Shown here: one piece after another, positions 17,938 to 25,421 of the stretch
Position numbering within the stretch: position 1 is the stretch's first letter
How the letters are laid out: each line of letters opens with the position of its first letter
From: Chitinophaga pinensis
Lineage (GTDB): Bacteria; Bacteroidota; Bacteroidia; Chitinophagales; Chitinophagaceae
NCBI GenBank assembly: GCA_945865295.1
Contig: CAMBDE010000020.1
Span: forward strand, 1-33,496
DNA length: 33,496 bases
Reading direction: 5' to 3'
Notes under the pieces: generated by a model
Databases searched by the model: none
Seen by the model: the letters and a program-made list of their open reading frames with translations, nothing else
What the model was told of the DNA's origin: nothing
Position numbers and translations under genes: made by a program

Positions 17938-18000
17938 CAGCAGGAGGATTTGTTTATTGTTCACCCTGCCATCCGAAAGGAGAAAAGAACTAATAAACGG
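17938..18000 (+). ncRNA. candidate SAM-II-class riboswitch (H-type pseudoknot) upstream of metH
   Basis: P1 is GCAGG (17940-17944) with CCTGC (17965-17969), closing a 20-nt loop. That loop pairs with downstream sequence to make a pseudoknot: GTTTATT (17952-17958) with AATAAAC (17992-17998), and GTTC (17959-17962) with GAAC (17987-17990). U17991 is the only bulge. A small TCC-GAAA-GGA hairpin (17972-17981) sits in the connecting segment. SAM-II aptamers share this H-type fold and carry a conserved GAUUU in the loop and CUAA in the tail. Here GATTTG is at 17947-17952 and CTAA at 17990-17993, and U17991 falls at the U of CUAA. Placement before methionine synthase fits SAM feedback. Class assignment is from memory of the motif; no covariance search was run. 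Confidence 0.6.
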
Positions 18001-18062
18001 TACACTTATCGCCCCCCTACTTCTTTTCCTATTGGATGCTGCATAAAATTTAATGTAGTATT

Positions 18063-19076
18063 ATGTCAATTAAAGAAGCTTTACAAGAACGAATTTTAGT
18101 GATAGATGGTGCCATGGGTACGATGATTCAGCGTCATAAATTAACGGAAGAAGATTATCGTGGAACAAGATTTGCCAATTGGCATTCCGATGTAAAAGGC
18201 AATAATGACCTTTTATGTATCACTCAACCAGCCATCGTTACTGGTATCCATTTACAATATTTAGAAGCAGGTGCGGACATTATTGAAACCAATACCTTCA
18301 GTAGTACCTCTATTGCCATGGCGGATTATGATATGCAAGAACTAGCATATGAATTGAATGTAGCTGCAGCAAAATGTGTACGAGATGCCATTCAACAATA
18401 CAAAGAAAAACATCCCAATAGCACCGAAAAATATATTGCAGGAGCGATTGGTCCTTTGAATAAAACATTAAGTCTTTCCCCCGACGTGAACAATCCAGGT
18501 TTCCGCGCAGTCACTTTTGATGAAGTGGTGGTGGCGTATACAGAACAGATTCGCGGATTAGTAGATGGTGGCGTGGATCTTATTTTAGTTGAAACCATTT
18601 TTGATACACTTAATGCCAAGGCAGCCATTTTTGCAATCAAAGAATATTTCAGAAAAATAGGAAAACCAGAATTACCGATTATGATTAGCGGTACCATTAC
18701 AGATGCATCTGGTAGAACTTTAAGTGGACAGACTTTAGAAGCATTTTATACTTCTGTGGCGCATGCAAAACCACTGAGTGTTGGATTGAATTGTGCATTA
18801 GGTGCACAAGAAATGCGTGCACATATCGAAGAGCTTTCTCAAATAGCCACCTGTTATACATCGGCCTATCCCAATGCAGGCTTACCGAATGCGATGGGTG
18901 AGTACGATGAGCAGCCGCATGAAACAGCTCATTTTATCGAAGAATGGGCCAACAATAAATTCGTAAATATTGTAGGCGGATGTTGTGGGACTACCCCAGA
19001 TCATATTAAGCATATAGCGGATAATGTACGCAGCATTCAACCAAGAAAATTACCTATTGTAGACAAAACGATTTAA
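18063..19076 (+). CDS. metH: methionine synthase, homocysteine-binding half (split MetH)
   Basis: This 337-residue protein corresponds to the N-terminal homocysteine S-methyltransferase module of cobalamin-dependent methionine synthase. It opens with [25 protein letters not shown]. The zinc ligands are C244 (VGLNCALGA), C307 and C308 ([13 protein letters not shown]). Their spacing of 63 and 1 residues is the same as in the E. coli MetH triad. The gene ends at a TAA four bases before the next ATG in a different frame, so the two polypeptides must act as a complex. The start is the ATG at 18063, 62 nt past the pseudoknot. Two-gene MetH is known in Bacteroidota. Reaction: methyl-cobalamin plus homocysteine gives methionine. 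Confidence 0.93.
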   Translation: MSIKEALQERILVIDGAMGTMIQRHKLTEEDYRGTRFANWHSDVKGNNDLLCITQPAIVTGIHLQYLEAGADIIETNTFSSTSIAMADYDMQELAYELNVAAAKCVRDAIQQYKEKHPNSTEKYIAGAIGPLNKTLSLSPDVNNPGFRAVTFDEVVVAYTEQIRGLVDGGVDLILVETIFDTLNAKAAIFAIKEYFRKIGKPELPIMISGTITDASGRTLSGQTLEAFYTSVAHAKPLSVGLNCALGAQEMRAHIEELSQIATCYTSAYPNAGLPNAMGEYDEQPHETAHFIEEWANNKFVNIVGGCCGTTPDHIKHIADNVRSIQPRKLPIVDKTI

Positions 19077-19080
19077 GATT

Positions 19081-21813
19081 ATGAGCGATCAAATAATACA
19101 TATAAAGCCTTATTTAAGATTAGCAGGATTAGAACCTTTAGTGATTCGTCCTGAAACAAATTTTGTCAATGTTGGAGAAAGAACCAATGTGACTGGATCT
19201 AAGAAATTTGCAAGACTGATTAAGGAAAATAAATACGAAGAAGCATTGTCTGTCGCCCGTCAACAAGCAGAAAGTGGCGCGCAGATCATTGATATCAATA
19301 TGGATGATGCCTTACTTGAAGGCGTGAAAGCCATGACCACTTTTTTGAATTTATTGCAGAGCGAACCAGATATTGCAAAAATTCCCATCATGATTGATAG
19401 CTCAAAATTTGAGATCATCGAAGCGGGATTAAAATGTGTGCAAGGAAAATGTATTGTGAACTCTATTTCTATGAAAGAGGGAGAAGCTAAGTTCATAGAA
19501 CAAGCCCATATCTGCAAAGCCTATGGCGCTGCAGTGATTGTGATGGCATTTGATGAAGTAGGACAAGCCGATACCAAAGCAAGAAAAGTGGAGATTTGCG
19601 CGCGTGCCTATAAAATTTTAGTAGAACAAATTGGGTTCGATCCAGAAGATATTATTTTTGATCCAAATATTTTTGCGATTGCAACAGGTATCGAAGAACA
19701 TAATAATTATGCAGTAGATTTTATAGAAGGGACAAGAGAAATTAAAGCATTAATGCCCTTAGCAAAAGTGAGTGGTGGTGTATCGAATGTGTCATTTTCA
19801 TTCAGAGGCAACGATGCAGTAAGAGAAGCCATCCATGCCGTGTTTTTATACCATGCAGTGCAAGCAGGTATGGATATGGGTATAGTGAATGCAGGTCAAT
19901 TAATTGTATTTGATGAAATCGAGCCTGAATTAAAAAAGCTATGCGAAGATGTGGTCCTGAATCAAAACAACGACGATAACCAAGCGACCGAAGCATTGAT
20001 TCAATATGCAGATGCATTGAAGGCCAAAGGCGAAGACGCAGGACAAGTCGCAGAAGCCAATAGCAAAAAATTGGCTTGGAGATCGGGCACGGTAGAAGAA
20101 AGATTAGCGCATTCATTGATCAATGGTATTACCGATTTCATTGAAGCAGATACAGAAGAAGCAAGATTACAATATAGTGCCCCATTAGAAGTGATTGAAG
20201 GGCCATTGATGGCGGGTATGAATCAAGTGGGTGATTTGTTTGGTGCAGGTAAAATGTTTTTACCGCAAGTGGTGAAAAGTGCAAGGGTGATGAAAAAAAG
20301 TGTAGCTGTCTTGACCCCTTTTATTGAAGCCGAAAAAGAAAGATTAAAAAATGCATCCGCCAATCCAAATGGTCAAACAAAAGGACCTGCTAAAATTTTA
20401 CTAGCCACGGTAAAAGGAGATGTGCACGATATTGGAAAAAATATTGTAGGTGTGGTACTGGGATGTAATGGCTATGAAATTATTGATATTGGGGTGATGG
20501 TACCTGCAGATAAAATTCTTGCAGAAGCAGAAAAACACCAAGTAGATATCATAGGTTTAAGTGGATTGATTACGCCTTCACTTGACGAGATGGTCTACAT
20601 TGCCAAAGAAATGAAACGCCGTGGCATGACCATTCCATTGATGATTGGAGGAGCGACTACTTCTAGAATGCACACTGCGGTTAAAATTGCACCAGAATAC
20701 AATGATGGTGTCGTTCATGTATTAGATGCATCAAGAAGTGTAACTGTTGCAGGATCTTTATTGAATAAAGAAACAAAAAAACCTTTCCTAGCCGAATTGG
20801 AGCAAGCATACACCCAATTAAAAACAGACTTTGACAATAAAAAAACTGTAAAACAAAGCCTTTCTTATGCAAGCGCATTGGAAAATAAAGTTGCGATTGA
20901 TTGGAGCGGATTCAATGCAACTGCCCCAAGTTTTACAGGTAATAAAGCCATTGAAATCACAGATCTTTCGGTGCTAGTGGATTATATAGATTGGAAACCA
21001 TTCTTTATTGCATGGGAATTGCATGGTAATTACCCAGCCATCTTAACAGATGAAGTCGTTGGTGAAGTAGCTACTAAACTCTATCAAGACGCACAGGCCT
21101 TATTAAAAAAGATCATTGAAGAAAATTGGTTAACAGCAAAAGGAGCAGTTGGATTTTGGCCAGCAACATCTGCTGGTGATGATGTGATGGTTACAGACGG
21201 TTCAAATCAAGTTGACTTACATTTTTTGAGACAACAAGCAAAAAAAGCAGCAGGGCAACCGAATTTCTCCTTAGCAGATTTTATTTGTCCTGCTACCGAA
21301 AATAAAGCAGATTATATTGGTGCATTCGCGGTGACCATTCATGGTATCGAAAAACATATCAAAGCATTTGAGGATAATTTAGACGATTATAATAAAATTA
21401 TCTTGCAAGCCTTAGCAGATCGTTTTGCAGAAGCATTTGCGGAATACTTGCATGTCAAAACAAGAAAAGAATATTGGGGTTATGCCAAAGACGAGCAACT
21501 AAATAACGAGGCATTGATCCAAGAAAATTATGTTGGCATTCGTCCAGCACCAGGCTATCCTGCTTGTCCAGACCATACCGAAAAATATCGCTTATTTGAT
21601 TTATTGAATGCAGCAGAACATACTGGTATTAGCTTAACAGAAAGTTTAGCTATGTATCCAGCATCAAGTGTTTGTGGCTGGTATTTTGCACACCCACAAA
21701 GTCAATATTTTGGATTAGGAAAAATTCAGCAAGACCAAGTGGTCGATTATGCGAAAAGAAAAAATCAATCTTTAGAGTATATCACCAAGTGGTTGCAACC
21801 TGTGATTGATTAA
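19081..21813 (+). CDS. metH: methionine synthase, folate / B12 / reactivation half (split MetH)
   Basis: This 910-residue protein carries the remaining three MetH modules. The pterin-binding domain is at about residues 20-290 ([61 protein letters not shown]). The helical B12 cap (about 330-430) and the Rossmann B12 domain follow, with [10 protein letters not shown] (D447, H449, G452) supplying the axial histidine. The reactivation domain (about 640-910) contains [15 protein letters not shown] starting at residue 821, where SAM and the reductase partner act. All key motifs are intact, so it is not a pseudogene. Together with the 337-residue upstream partner the total is about 1247 residues, close to one-piece MetH. 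The two genes are 4 nt apart. Confidence 0.95.
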   Translation: MSDQIIHIKPYLRLAGLEPLVIRPETNFVNVGERTNVTGSKKFARLIKENKYEEALSVARQQAESGAQIIDINMDDALLEGVKAMTTFLNLLQSEPDIAKIPIMIDSSKFEIIEAGLKCVQGKCIVNSISMKEGEAKFIEQAHICKAYGAAVIVMAFDEVGQADTKARKVEICARAYKILVEQIGFDPEDIIFDPNIFAIATGIEEHNNYAVDFIEGTREIKALMPLAKVSGGVSNVSFSFRGNDAVREAIHAVFLYHAVQAGMDMGIVNAGQLIVFDEIEPELKKLCEDVVLNQNNDDNQATEALIQYADALKAKGEDAGQVAEANSKKLAWRSGTVEERLAHSLINGITDFIEADTEEARLQYSAPLEVIEGPLMAGMNQVGDLFGAGKMFLPQVVKSARVMKKSVAVLTPFIEAEKERLKNASANPNGQTKGPAKILLATVKGDVHDIGKNIVGVVLGCNGYEIIDIGVMVPADKILAEAEKHQVDIIGLSGLITPSLDEMVYIAKEMKRRGMTIPLMIGGATTSRMHTAVKIAPEYNDGVVHVLDASRSVTVAGSLLNKETKKPFLAELEQAYTQLKTDFDNKKTVKQSLSYASALENKVAIDWSGFNATAPSFTGNKAIEITDLSVLVDYIDWKPFFIAWELHGNYPAILTDEVVGEVATKLYQDAQALLKKIIEENWLTAKGAVGFWPATSAGDDVMVTDGSNQVDLHFLRQQAKKAAGQPNFSLADFICPATENKADYIGAFAVTIHGIEKHIKAFEDNLDDYNKIILQALADRFAEAFAEYLHVKTRKEYWGYAKDEQLNNEALIQENYVGIRPAPGYPACPDHTEKYRLFDLLNAAEHTGISLTESLAMYPASSVCGWYFAHPQSQYFGLGKIQQDQVVDYAKRKNQSLEYITKWLQPVID

Positions 21814-21829
21814 TCTTTTTGTCAGGTAT

Positions 21830-21866
21830 ATACTTATTAAATATGTAGTTAGAATAAAATAAGTAT
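21830..21866. repeat. inverted repeat after metH
   Basis: ATACTTATT (21830-21838) and AATAAGTAT (21858-21866) are perfect complements around a 19-nt loop. It is AT-only apart from two bases and has no T-run, so a terminator role for metH is doubtful. Confidence 0.3.
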
Positions 21867-21883
21867 TAAACGGCTAAATCAAC

Positions 21884-21891
21884 TAAATTTG
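21884..21891 (+). promoter_or_regulatory. -7 element upstream of 21915
   Basis: TAAATTTG is an exact TAnnTTTG match, 23 nt before the ATG. No TTG box is seen 20 nt upstream, so strength is uncertain. Confidence 0.4.
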
Positions 21892-21914
21892 AATACCCAA
21901 TTTGAACCTGCTTA

Positions 21915-23291
21915 ATGAAAAACAGCTTTTACTTTTTAAGTCTAGTCTTCACGCAATGTATTTGTATTGTTGCATTTGGACAATCTAATCAAGTTGCATT
22001 TGAACAAGTTCAATTGTATTCTAGTATTCGACCAGATGGAAAATATTGGCATACTTCTGAAACACAAGTCCAAGCATTTGCAAGCATATTGGATTCGGCA
22101 TTATTCAATCCATTACAACTTAAAAGAGACGCGAGCTACCCAACTAAAATAAAAATTTTAACCAAATCAAATCAAATCGGTAAGCTGGTTATTGATTGGA
22201 GTCAAAGTCAAGCTGCAGCTTTTCACGCTTATTTAGAAATATACGAATTGCAACCAGAACAAACTTTTAGCAATTCAATGGTCAATATCGACATTCCAAA
22301 AAAAGATAGTATTCAATCCACTTGGTTTTTAACCTGTACGATTTTAGATGTAACTAAAAAACCTGTTTTCCAAAAAACTATTTTAATGGGTTTGATTCCG
22401 ATTGAGAACCAAGGTATTGGCTATCCAATCAATATTCCTGTCACTACACCTAAAAGCTTATTCAAAGCCATTCAATCTGGTGTTGGTTATTTTGACAAAG
22501 ACGGAGAAGAGTTGGCCTACATTGAAGCAAAAGTCCCCATTAGTTATGCCTCTGATAATTTTACCATGTCTTTACTACAAGCTAAGCCAAGAATTGCTGT
22601 AGATACAATCAAAAATTTTATTCAGTTTATACAAGATAATTCGCGTGTTGTGCTTAGAACGCCAAATGCGATGATGCAGAAAATAGACACAAAAGACAAA
22701 ACAATCAACAATCCTTTTTTTGCTATTTTACCTGAAATTAAAAAAAGGTCTAACACCTTATTTAAAGAATATTATCAAGCATTGCAATCCTTAAGGAATG
22801 TGAGTGAAAATAAAGATTACACATTGGAAGCCTATGTTGAATTCAATCCAATGGTCGATCCCGAATTGCGCGCTACACCTCCTATTCGATTTTTACCAGA
22901 CAGCGTCCATAAAATATTTGCCGATACCAATTTAATTGGTAGGTTTAAAGTCATAGAGCAACCATCCAGCATAGGTTTGATGTTCAATTCAAACCAAATC
23001 TACAATGGCTATGACTCAAGCTCCATCTATGCATTAAATAGCAATTACCCAAAAGGAATCATCTCCCTATCCAAATCAGTTGAAGGGACGATTGGGAAGG
23101 ATGCATTTAAAATCCTTTTCAACAATGACATTGACATTAAAATAATGTATTTAAATAATGTACCAATCATGGCGGCAAAAGGAAGGAATAAACCCAATTA
23201 CATCATACCAATACAGCAAGGATATCCAAGTTCAATCACATCCCTTTTATTGTTGATTGCCTATAGTGAAATTTTTCAATCGCCAAATTAA
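21915..23291 (+). CDS. secreted protein of unknown function
   Basis: A 458-residue protein with a signal peptide at about 1-22 (FYFLSLVFTQCICIVAFGQ). I recognise no family. The mature part opens with a strand-rich domain (NQVAFEQVQLYSSIRPDGKYW). This is followed by ISYASDNFTMSLLQAKPRIA and then a helical segment of about residues 230-300 (IKNFIQFIQDNSRVVLRTPN and KKRSNTLFKEYYQALQSLRN). The C-terminal third is again strand-rich (SSIGLMFNSNQIYNGYDSSS) and ends with a hydrophobic stretch, YPSSITSLLLLIAYSEIFQ. No lipobox, no catalytic motif, no clear repeats. It has its own -7 element and is followed after 6 nt by exonuclease III, suggesting a shared transcript. Codon use matches its neighbours. 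Confidence 0.65.
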   Translation: MKNSFYFLSLVFTQCICIVAFGQSNQVAFEQVQLYSSIRPDGKYWHTSETQVQAFASILDSALFNPLQLKRDASYPTKIKILTKSNQIGKLVIDWSQSQAAAFHAYLEIYELQPEQTFSNSMVNIDIPKKDSIQSTWFLTCTILDVTKKPVFQKTILMGLIPIENQGIGYPINIPVTTPKSLFKAIQSGVGYFDKDGEELAYIEAKVPISYASDNFTMSLLQAKPRIAVDTIKNFIQFIQDNSRVVLRTPNAMMQKIDTKDKTINNPFFAILPEIKKRSNTLFKEYYQALQSLRNVSENKDYTLEAYVEFNPMVDPELRATPPIRFLPDSVHKIFADTNLIGRFKVIEQPSSIGLMFNSNQIYNGYDSSSIYALNSNYPKGIISLSKSVEGTIGKDAFKILFNNDIDIKIMYLNNVPIMAAKGRNKPNYIIPIQQGYPSSITSLLLLIAYSEIFQSPN

Positions 23292-23297
23292 ATATCC

Positions 23298-24068
23298 ATG
23301 CGCATCGTAAGTTATAATGTCAATGGAATTAGAGCCGCCATTAAAAAAGGTTTGATTGAATGGCTTAAAGACTACCCAGTGGATATACTTTGTGTTCAAG
23401 AAACAAAAGCAAGTAGTACAGATATTGACCAACATCTTTTTACCGATTTAGGATATCATATTGCTTGGTATCCTGCAGTAAAAAAAGGATACAGTGGCGT
23501 AGCCATATTTAGCAAACAAAAGCCAAGTTTTGTGGAGCATGGCACTGGACACGAAATGAGTGATGCAGAGGGCCGTGTGATTAGAGTTGATTTTGGCGAC
23601 CTCACCATCATCAATGCTTATTTTCCTTCAGGAACAAGTGGGGACCTGAGGCAAGCCTATAAATACCAATGGCTGGAAGAATTTTACAATTGGGTAGAAC
23701 AACTCAGAAAAGAAAGACCAAATATTATTGTGGCTGGAGATTACAATATTGCACATCAAGCAATCGATATCCATGATCCAAAAGGCAATAAAAAATCTTC
23801 TGGTTTTTTACCGGAAGAAAGGGCTTGGATGGATGAAATGCTTTCAACTAATTGGGTAGATAGTTTTAGACATATTCATAAAGATTCGATTGGTGCTTAT
23901 TCATGGTGGAGTCAAAGATTTCCATCTGTTAGATTACAAAACAAAGGATGGAGAATTGATTATCTTTGTACCACAAAATTATTGGCCACTAAAATTAAAG
24001 ATGCGTTTATCCTTCCAGACATAAAGCATAGTGATCATTGTCCGATTGTTGTAGAAATAAAAAAATAA
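23298..24068 (+). CDS. xth: exodeoxyribonuclease III / AP endonuclease
   Basis: A 256-residue Mg2+-dependent nuclease that cuts 5' to abasic sites and trims 3' ends in base-excision repair. The core motifs are intact: MRIVSYNVNGIRAA (N7 region), DILCVQETKA (metal-binding Glu), YSGVAIFSK, AGDYNIAH (GDxN), WWSQRFPSVRLQNKGWRIDY and SDHCPIVVE (catalytic Asp-His). The length is normal. It starts 6 nt after the unknown secreted gene and ends 4 nt before the DUF4286 gene, so the three likely share one mRNA. ExoA/Xth subtypes cannot be separated by eye. Confidence 0.96.
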   Translation: MRIVSYNVNGIRAAIKKGLIEWLKDYPVDILCVQETKASSTDIDQHLFTDLGYHIAWYPAVKKGYSGVAIFSKQKPSFVEHGTGHEMSDAEGRVIRVDFGDLTIINAYFPSGTSGDLRQAYKYQWLEEFYNWVEQLRKERPNIIVAGDYNIAHQAIDIHDPKGNKKSSGFLPEERAWMDEMLSTNWVDSFRHIHKDSIGAYSWWSQRFPSVRLQNKGWRIDYLCTTKLLATKIKDAFILPDIKHSDHCPIVVEIKK

Positions 24069-24072
24069 ATCC

Positions 24073-24375
24073 ATGTTTGTATACAATATTAGTTTTCAAA
24101 TAGATCCTTCCATTGAATCAGCATGGTTGAATTGGATCAAGCAAAGCTTTATCCCAAGCTGTCTTTCAACAGCTTGTTTTGTAGAGCATCAGCTCTACCA
24201 ATTAGACCTTGCAGCAGATCAGTCCCCTACTTTTACCCTACAATTATTTAGTAATGCGGCGACTCAATTGGCCGAATTCCAGGAAAAACACGCAGAAACA
24301 CTCCTTTTTAGCGTTACTGAACAATGGGGGGATCAATGTTTTCACTTTAATACAAGCATGAAAATTGTGCATTGA
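24073..24375 (+). CDS. DUF4286 family small protein
   Basis: A 100-residue soluble protein. The pattern FVYNISFQIDPSIESAWLNWIKQSFIPSCLSTACF, then HQLYQLDLAADQSPTFTLQLFS and an AQLAEFQEKHAETLLFSVTEQWGDQCFHFNTSM end, matches DUF4286. That family is a ferredoxin-like or dimeric alpha-beta barrel fold found in Bacteroidota. No catalytic residues are obvious; three cysteines are scattered. It follows exonuclease III by 4 nt. Function unknown; the co-transcription with exonuclease III is position-based. Confidence 0.8.
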   Translation: MFVYNISFQIDPSIESAWLNWIKQSFIPSCLSTACFVEHQLYQLDLAADQSPTFTLQLFSNAATQLAEFQEKHAETLLFSVTEQWGDQCFHFNTSMKIVH

Positions 24376-24442
24376 TTGTGGATAGCTAGACTCCCAAAAC
24401 CCATAACTGGCCTCATTTTCATTTAAAAGACCGCTGTAATTC

Positions 24443-24466
24443 AATGCTGTAAAGGATTACAGCATT
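24443..24466. repeat. perfect 10-bp stem-loop upstream of HU
   Basis: AATGCTGTAA (24443-24452) and TTACAGCATT (24457-24466) pair across loop AGGA. No T-run follows. GCTGTAAT at 24433-24440 could pair instead with ATTACAGC at 24456-24463, so two hairpins compete for the same right arm. Confidence 0.5.
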
Positions 24467-24530
24467 AGGCTATAATTATAAGTCTAAAATCGAAATATTG
24501 GATTTAGCGGAAAGCCTTACTATTTAAGGG

Positions 24531-24568
24531 TTTTAGTGGAAAAATAAAAATAAAAAAAAACACTAAAA
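24531..24568 (+). terminator. possible A-loop hairpin terminator before HU
   Basis: TTTTAGTG (24531-24538) and CACTAAAA (24561-24568) are perfect complements separated by 22 A-rich bases, followed by TATTTTTTTG. It may end the exonuclease III transcript. The AT-rich stem makes it weak. Confidence 0.35.
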
Positions 24569-24577
24569 TATTTTTTT

Positions 24578-24589
24578 GTTTGATCAAAC
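24578..24589. promoter_or_regulatory. 12-bp palindrome in the HU promoter spacer
   Basis: GTTTGATCAAAC is a perfect palindrome just upstream of the -7 element at 24594. The location would let a dimeric regulator, or HU itself, control transcription. Confidence 0.4.
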
Positions 24590-24593
24590 TCAA

Positions 24594-24601
24594 TAAATTT
24601 G
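24594..24601 (+). promoter_or_regulatory. -7 element of HU gene
   Basis: TAAATTTG fits TAnnTTTG exactly, 32 nt before the HU ATG. The nearest TTTG (24575-24578) is 15 nt upstream, slightly short. Confidence 0.5.
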
Positions 24602-24633
24602 TTATATCGTTTAAAACTATAAAAAACACATCT

Positions 24634-24903
24634 ATGAACAAAGCAGAATTAATCGCACACATCGCCGACTCAGTTGGTTGTCCAAAAACTCAAGCTAATG
24701 CAGCTTTAGACGCTTTTATCGAAGCAGTAACTAAATCTTTGAAAAAAGGTGACAAAGTAACTTTAGTAGGTTTTGGTACTTTCTCAGTATCTAAGCGTGC
24801 TGCAAGAACAGGTCGTAACCCACAAACAGGTGAGGCTATCAAGATTAAAGCAAAGAAAGTTGCACGTTTCAAGGCAGGTAAAGAGTTGAGCGGTAAGTTG
24901 TAA
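24634..24903 (+). CDS. HU family nucleoid DNA-binding protein
   Basis: An 89-residue HU protein that bends and packages DNA as a dimer. The start is the ATG at 24634 ([15 protein letters not shown]). The open frame runs further upstream to 24580 but crosses the -7 element. Features are the dimer helices, the [22 protein letters not shown] arm (residues 46-67) and the terminal [28 protein letters not shown] at 61-67 is the DNA-intercalating arm tip. The upstream region holds hairpins and a palindrome, fitting tight control. A terminator follows at 24922. IHF is excluded by the single HU-type sequence and the GRNPQTGE arm, though the two families cannot be fully separated by eye. Confidence 0.96.
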   Translation: MNKAELIAHIADSVGCPKTQANAALDAFIEAVTKSLKKGDKVTLVGFGTFSVSKRAARTGRNPQTGEAIKIKAKKVARFKAGKELSGKL

Positions 24904-24904
24904 T

Positions 24905-24920
24905 TTCAAATTAATTTGAA
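24905..24920. repeat. 16-bp perfect palindrome after HU
   Basis: TTCAAATTAATTTGAA starts two bases after the HU stop. It may form a small hairpin ahead of the terminator. Confidence 0.3.
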
Positions 24921-24921
24921 T

Positions 24922-24960
24922 TAAAACCCTCGGATAATCATTTATTCAGAGGGTTTTTTT
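24922..24960 (+). terminator. Rho-independent terminator of HU
   Basis: AAAACCCTC (24923-24931) pairs with GAGGGTTTT (24949-24957), and the stem continues with GATAA/TTATTC around a small mismatch. The T-run GGGTTTTTTT follows. The last T is the first base of the next promoter element. Confidence 0.85.
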
Positions 24961-24967
24961 ATATTTG
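24960..24967 (+). promoter_or_regulatory. -7 element of THX gene
   Basis: TATATTTG fits TAnnTTTG, 32 nt before the ATG at 25000, and overlaps the end of the HU terminator. Confidence 0.4.
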
Positions 24968-24999
24968 TGGTCCAATCACAATTTAAAAATTATACTATC

Positions 25000-25122
25000 A
25001 TGGGTAGAGGAGATAAAAAAACAGCAAAAGGAAAGCGCTTTTTAGGTTCTTTTGGTAAGAGCAGACCACACAAAACAAGAAATATTAAGGCAGCTGCAGC
25101 GGCTCCAAAGGCAAGCGCTTAA
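25000..25122 (+). CDS. 30S ribosomal protein THX (bTHX-like)
   Basis: A 40-codon gene reading MGRGDKKTAKGKRFLGSFGK then SRPHKTRNIKAAAAAPKASA. The MGRGDKKTxKGK start followed by SFGKSR is the signature of bTHX, the tiny basic protein that sits in the 30S head of Thermus and Bacteroidota ribosomes. The sequence is shorter than typical ORF-calling cutoffs, so it is easily missed. Expression is supported by its own -7 element (24960) and its own terminator (25142). The Ala/Lys-rich tail is a usual lineage-specific extension. It lies between HU and a small Cys-containing protein, both of which have separate promoters. Confidence 0.9.
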   Translation: MGRGDKKTAKGKRFLGSFGKSRPHKTRNIKAAAAAPKASA

Positions 25123-25141
25123 TTTTTTTTAAAATAGATTC

Positions 25142-25163
25142 CCCCGATTTTTCGGGGTTTTTT
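25142..25163 (+). terminator. Rho-independent terminator of THX
   Basis: CCCCGA (25142-25147) and TCGGGG (25152-25157) pair across loop TTTT and are followed by T6 (25158-25163). Confidence 0.9.
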
Positions 25164-25168
25164 ATACC

Positions 25169-25176
25169 TATTTTTG
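25169..25176 (+). promoter_or_regulatory. -7 element of 25181-25384
   Basis: TATTTTTG fits TAnnTTTG. The ATG is only 5 nt after it, so a start near 25181 would make a leaderless or almost leaderless mRNA. Confidence 0.4.
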
Positions 25177-25180
25177 CATC

Positions 25181-25384
25181 ATGAAAAGCATTTACTTACT
25201 ACTTGTATTTCAACTGATTGTTTTAGCAGGGAAAGCACAATGTTCCATTTGTACTAAAACTGCTGCGCAGATTGGTGAAGAAGCTGGAAAAGGTTTTAAT
25301 GTAGGTATTCTCTATCTAGCAGCAATGCCATTTGGCATCATGAGCTACGTCGCTTATAAATGGTGGAAGAATGAAAAAGGCTAA
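25181..25384 (+). CDS. small exported or membrane protein with CxxC
   Basis: A 67-residue protein. A signal-type hydrophobic N-terminus (YLLLVFQLIVLAGKAQ) is followed by CSIC (residues 21-24). A short amphipathic region (KTAAQIGEEAGKGFNVGILY) and a second hydrophobic segment (LYLAAMPFGIMSYVAYKWW) complete it. The CxxC could form a disulfide or bind metal in the periplasm, but no family is recognised. The sequence has a sensible start, a -7 element and matching codon style, so I think it is a real gene. It ends 26 nt before the stop of the convergent glycosyltransferase gene, with a hairpin between. Confidence 0.6.
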   Translation: MKSIYLLLVFQLIVLAGKAQCSICTKTAAQIGEEAGKGFNVGILYLAAMPFGIMSYVAYKWWKNEKG

Positions 25385-25395
25385 TTGAATTTATT

Positions 25396-25421
25396 ATTCA
25401 GTTTTTTTATTAAGACTGAAT
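25396..25421. terminator. weak hairpin between convergent genes
   Basis: ATTCAGT (25396-25402) and ACTGAAT (25415-25421) pair around a 12-nt T-rich loop and overlap the last codons of the (-) gene. Weak terminator candidate for both directions. Confidence 0.4.

Noticed and set aside
17899..18099. 66-codon open frame before metH
   Set aside because: It runs across the promoter, the pseudoknot and the start of metH in another frame and has no protein-like composition.
19074..19084. Frameshift splitting metH
   Set aside because: Both parts have complete motifs, a clean stop and a good start ATG 4 nt later, and two-gene MetH is known in this phylum.
21830..21866. metH terminator
   Set aside because: AT-only stem with a 19-nt loop and no T-run.
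24443..24466. Rho-independent terminator for the exonuclease III transcript
   Set aside because: The stem is perfect but no T-run follows, so I list it only as a stem-loop.
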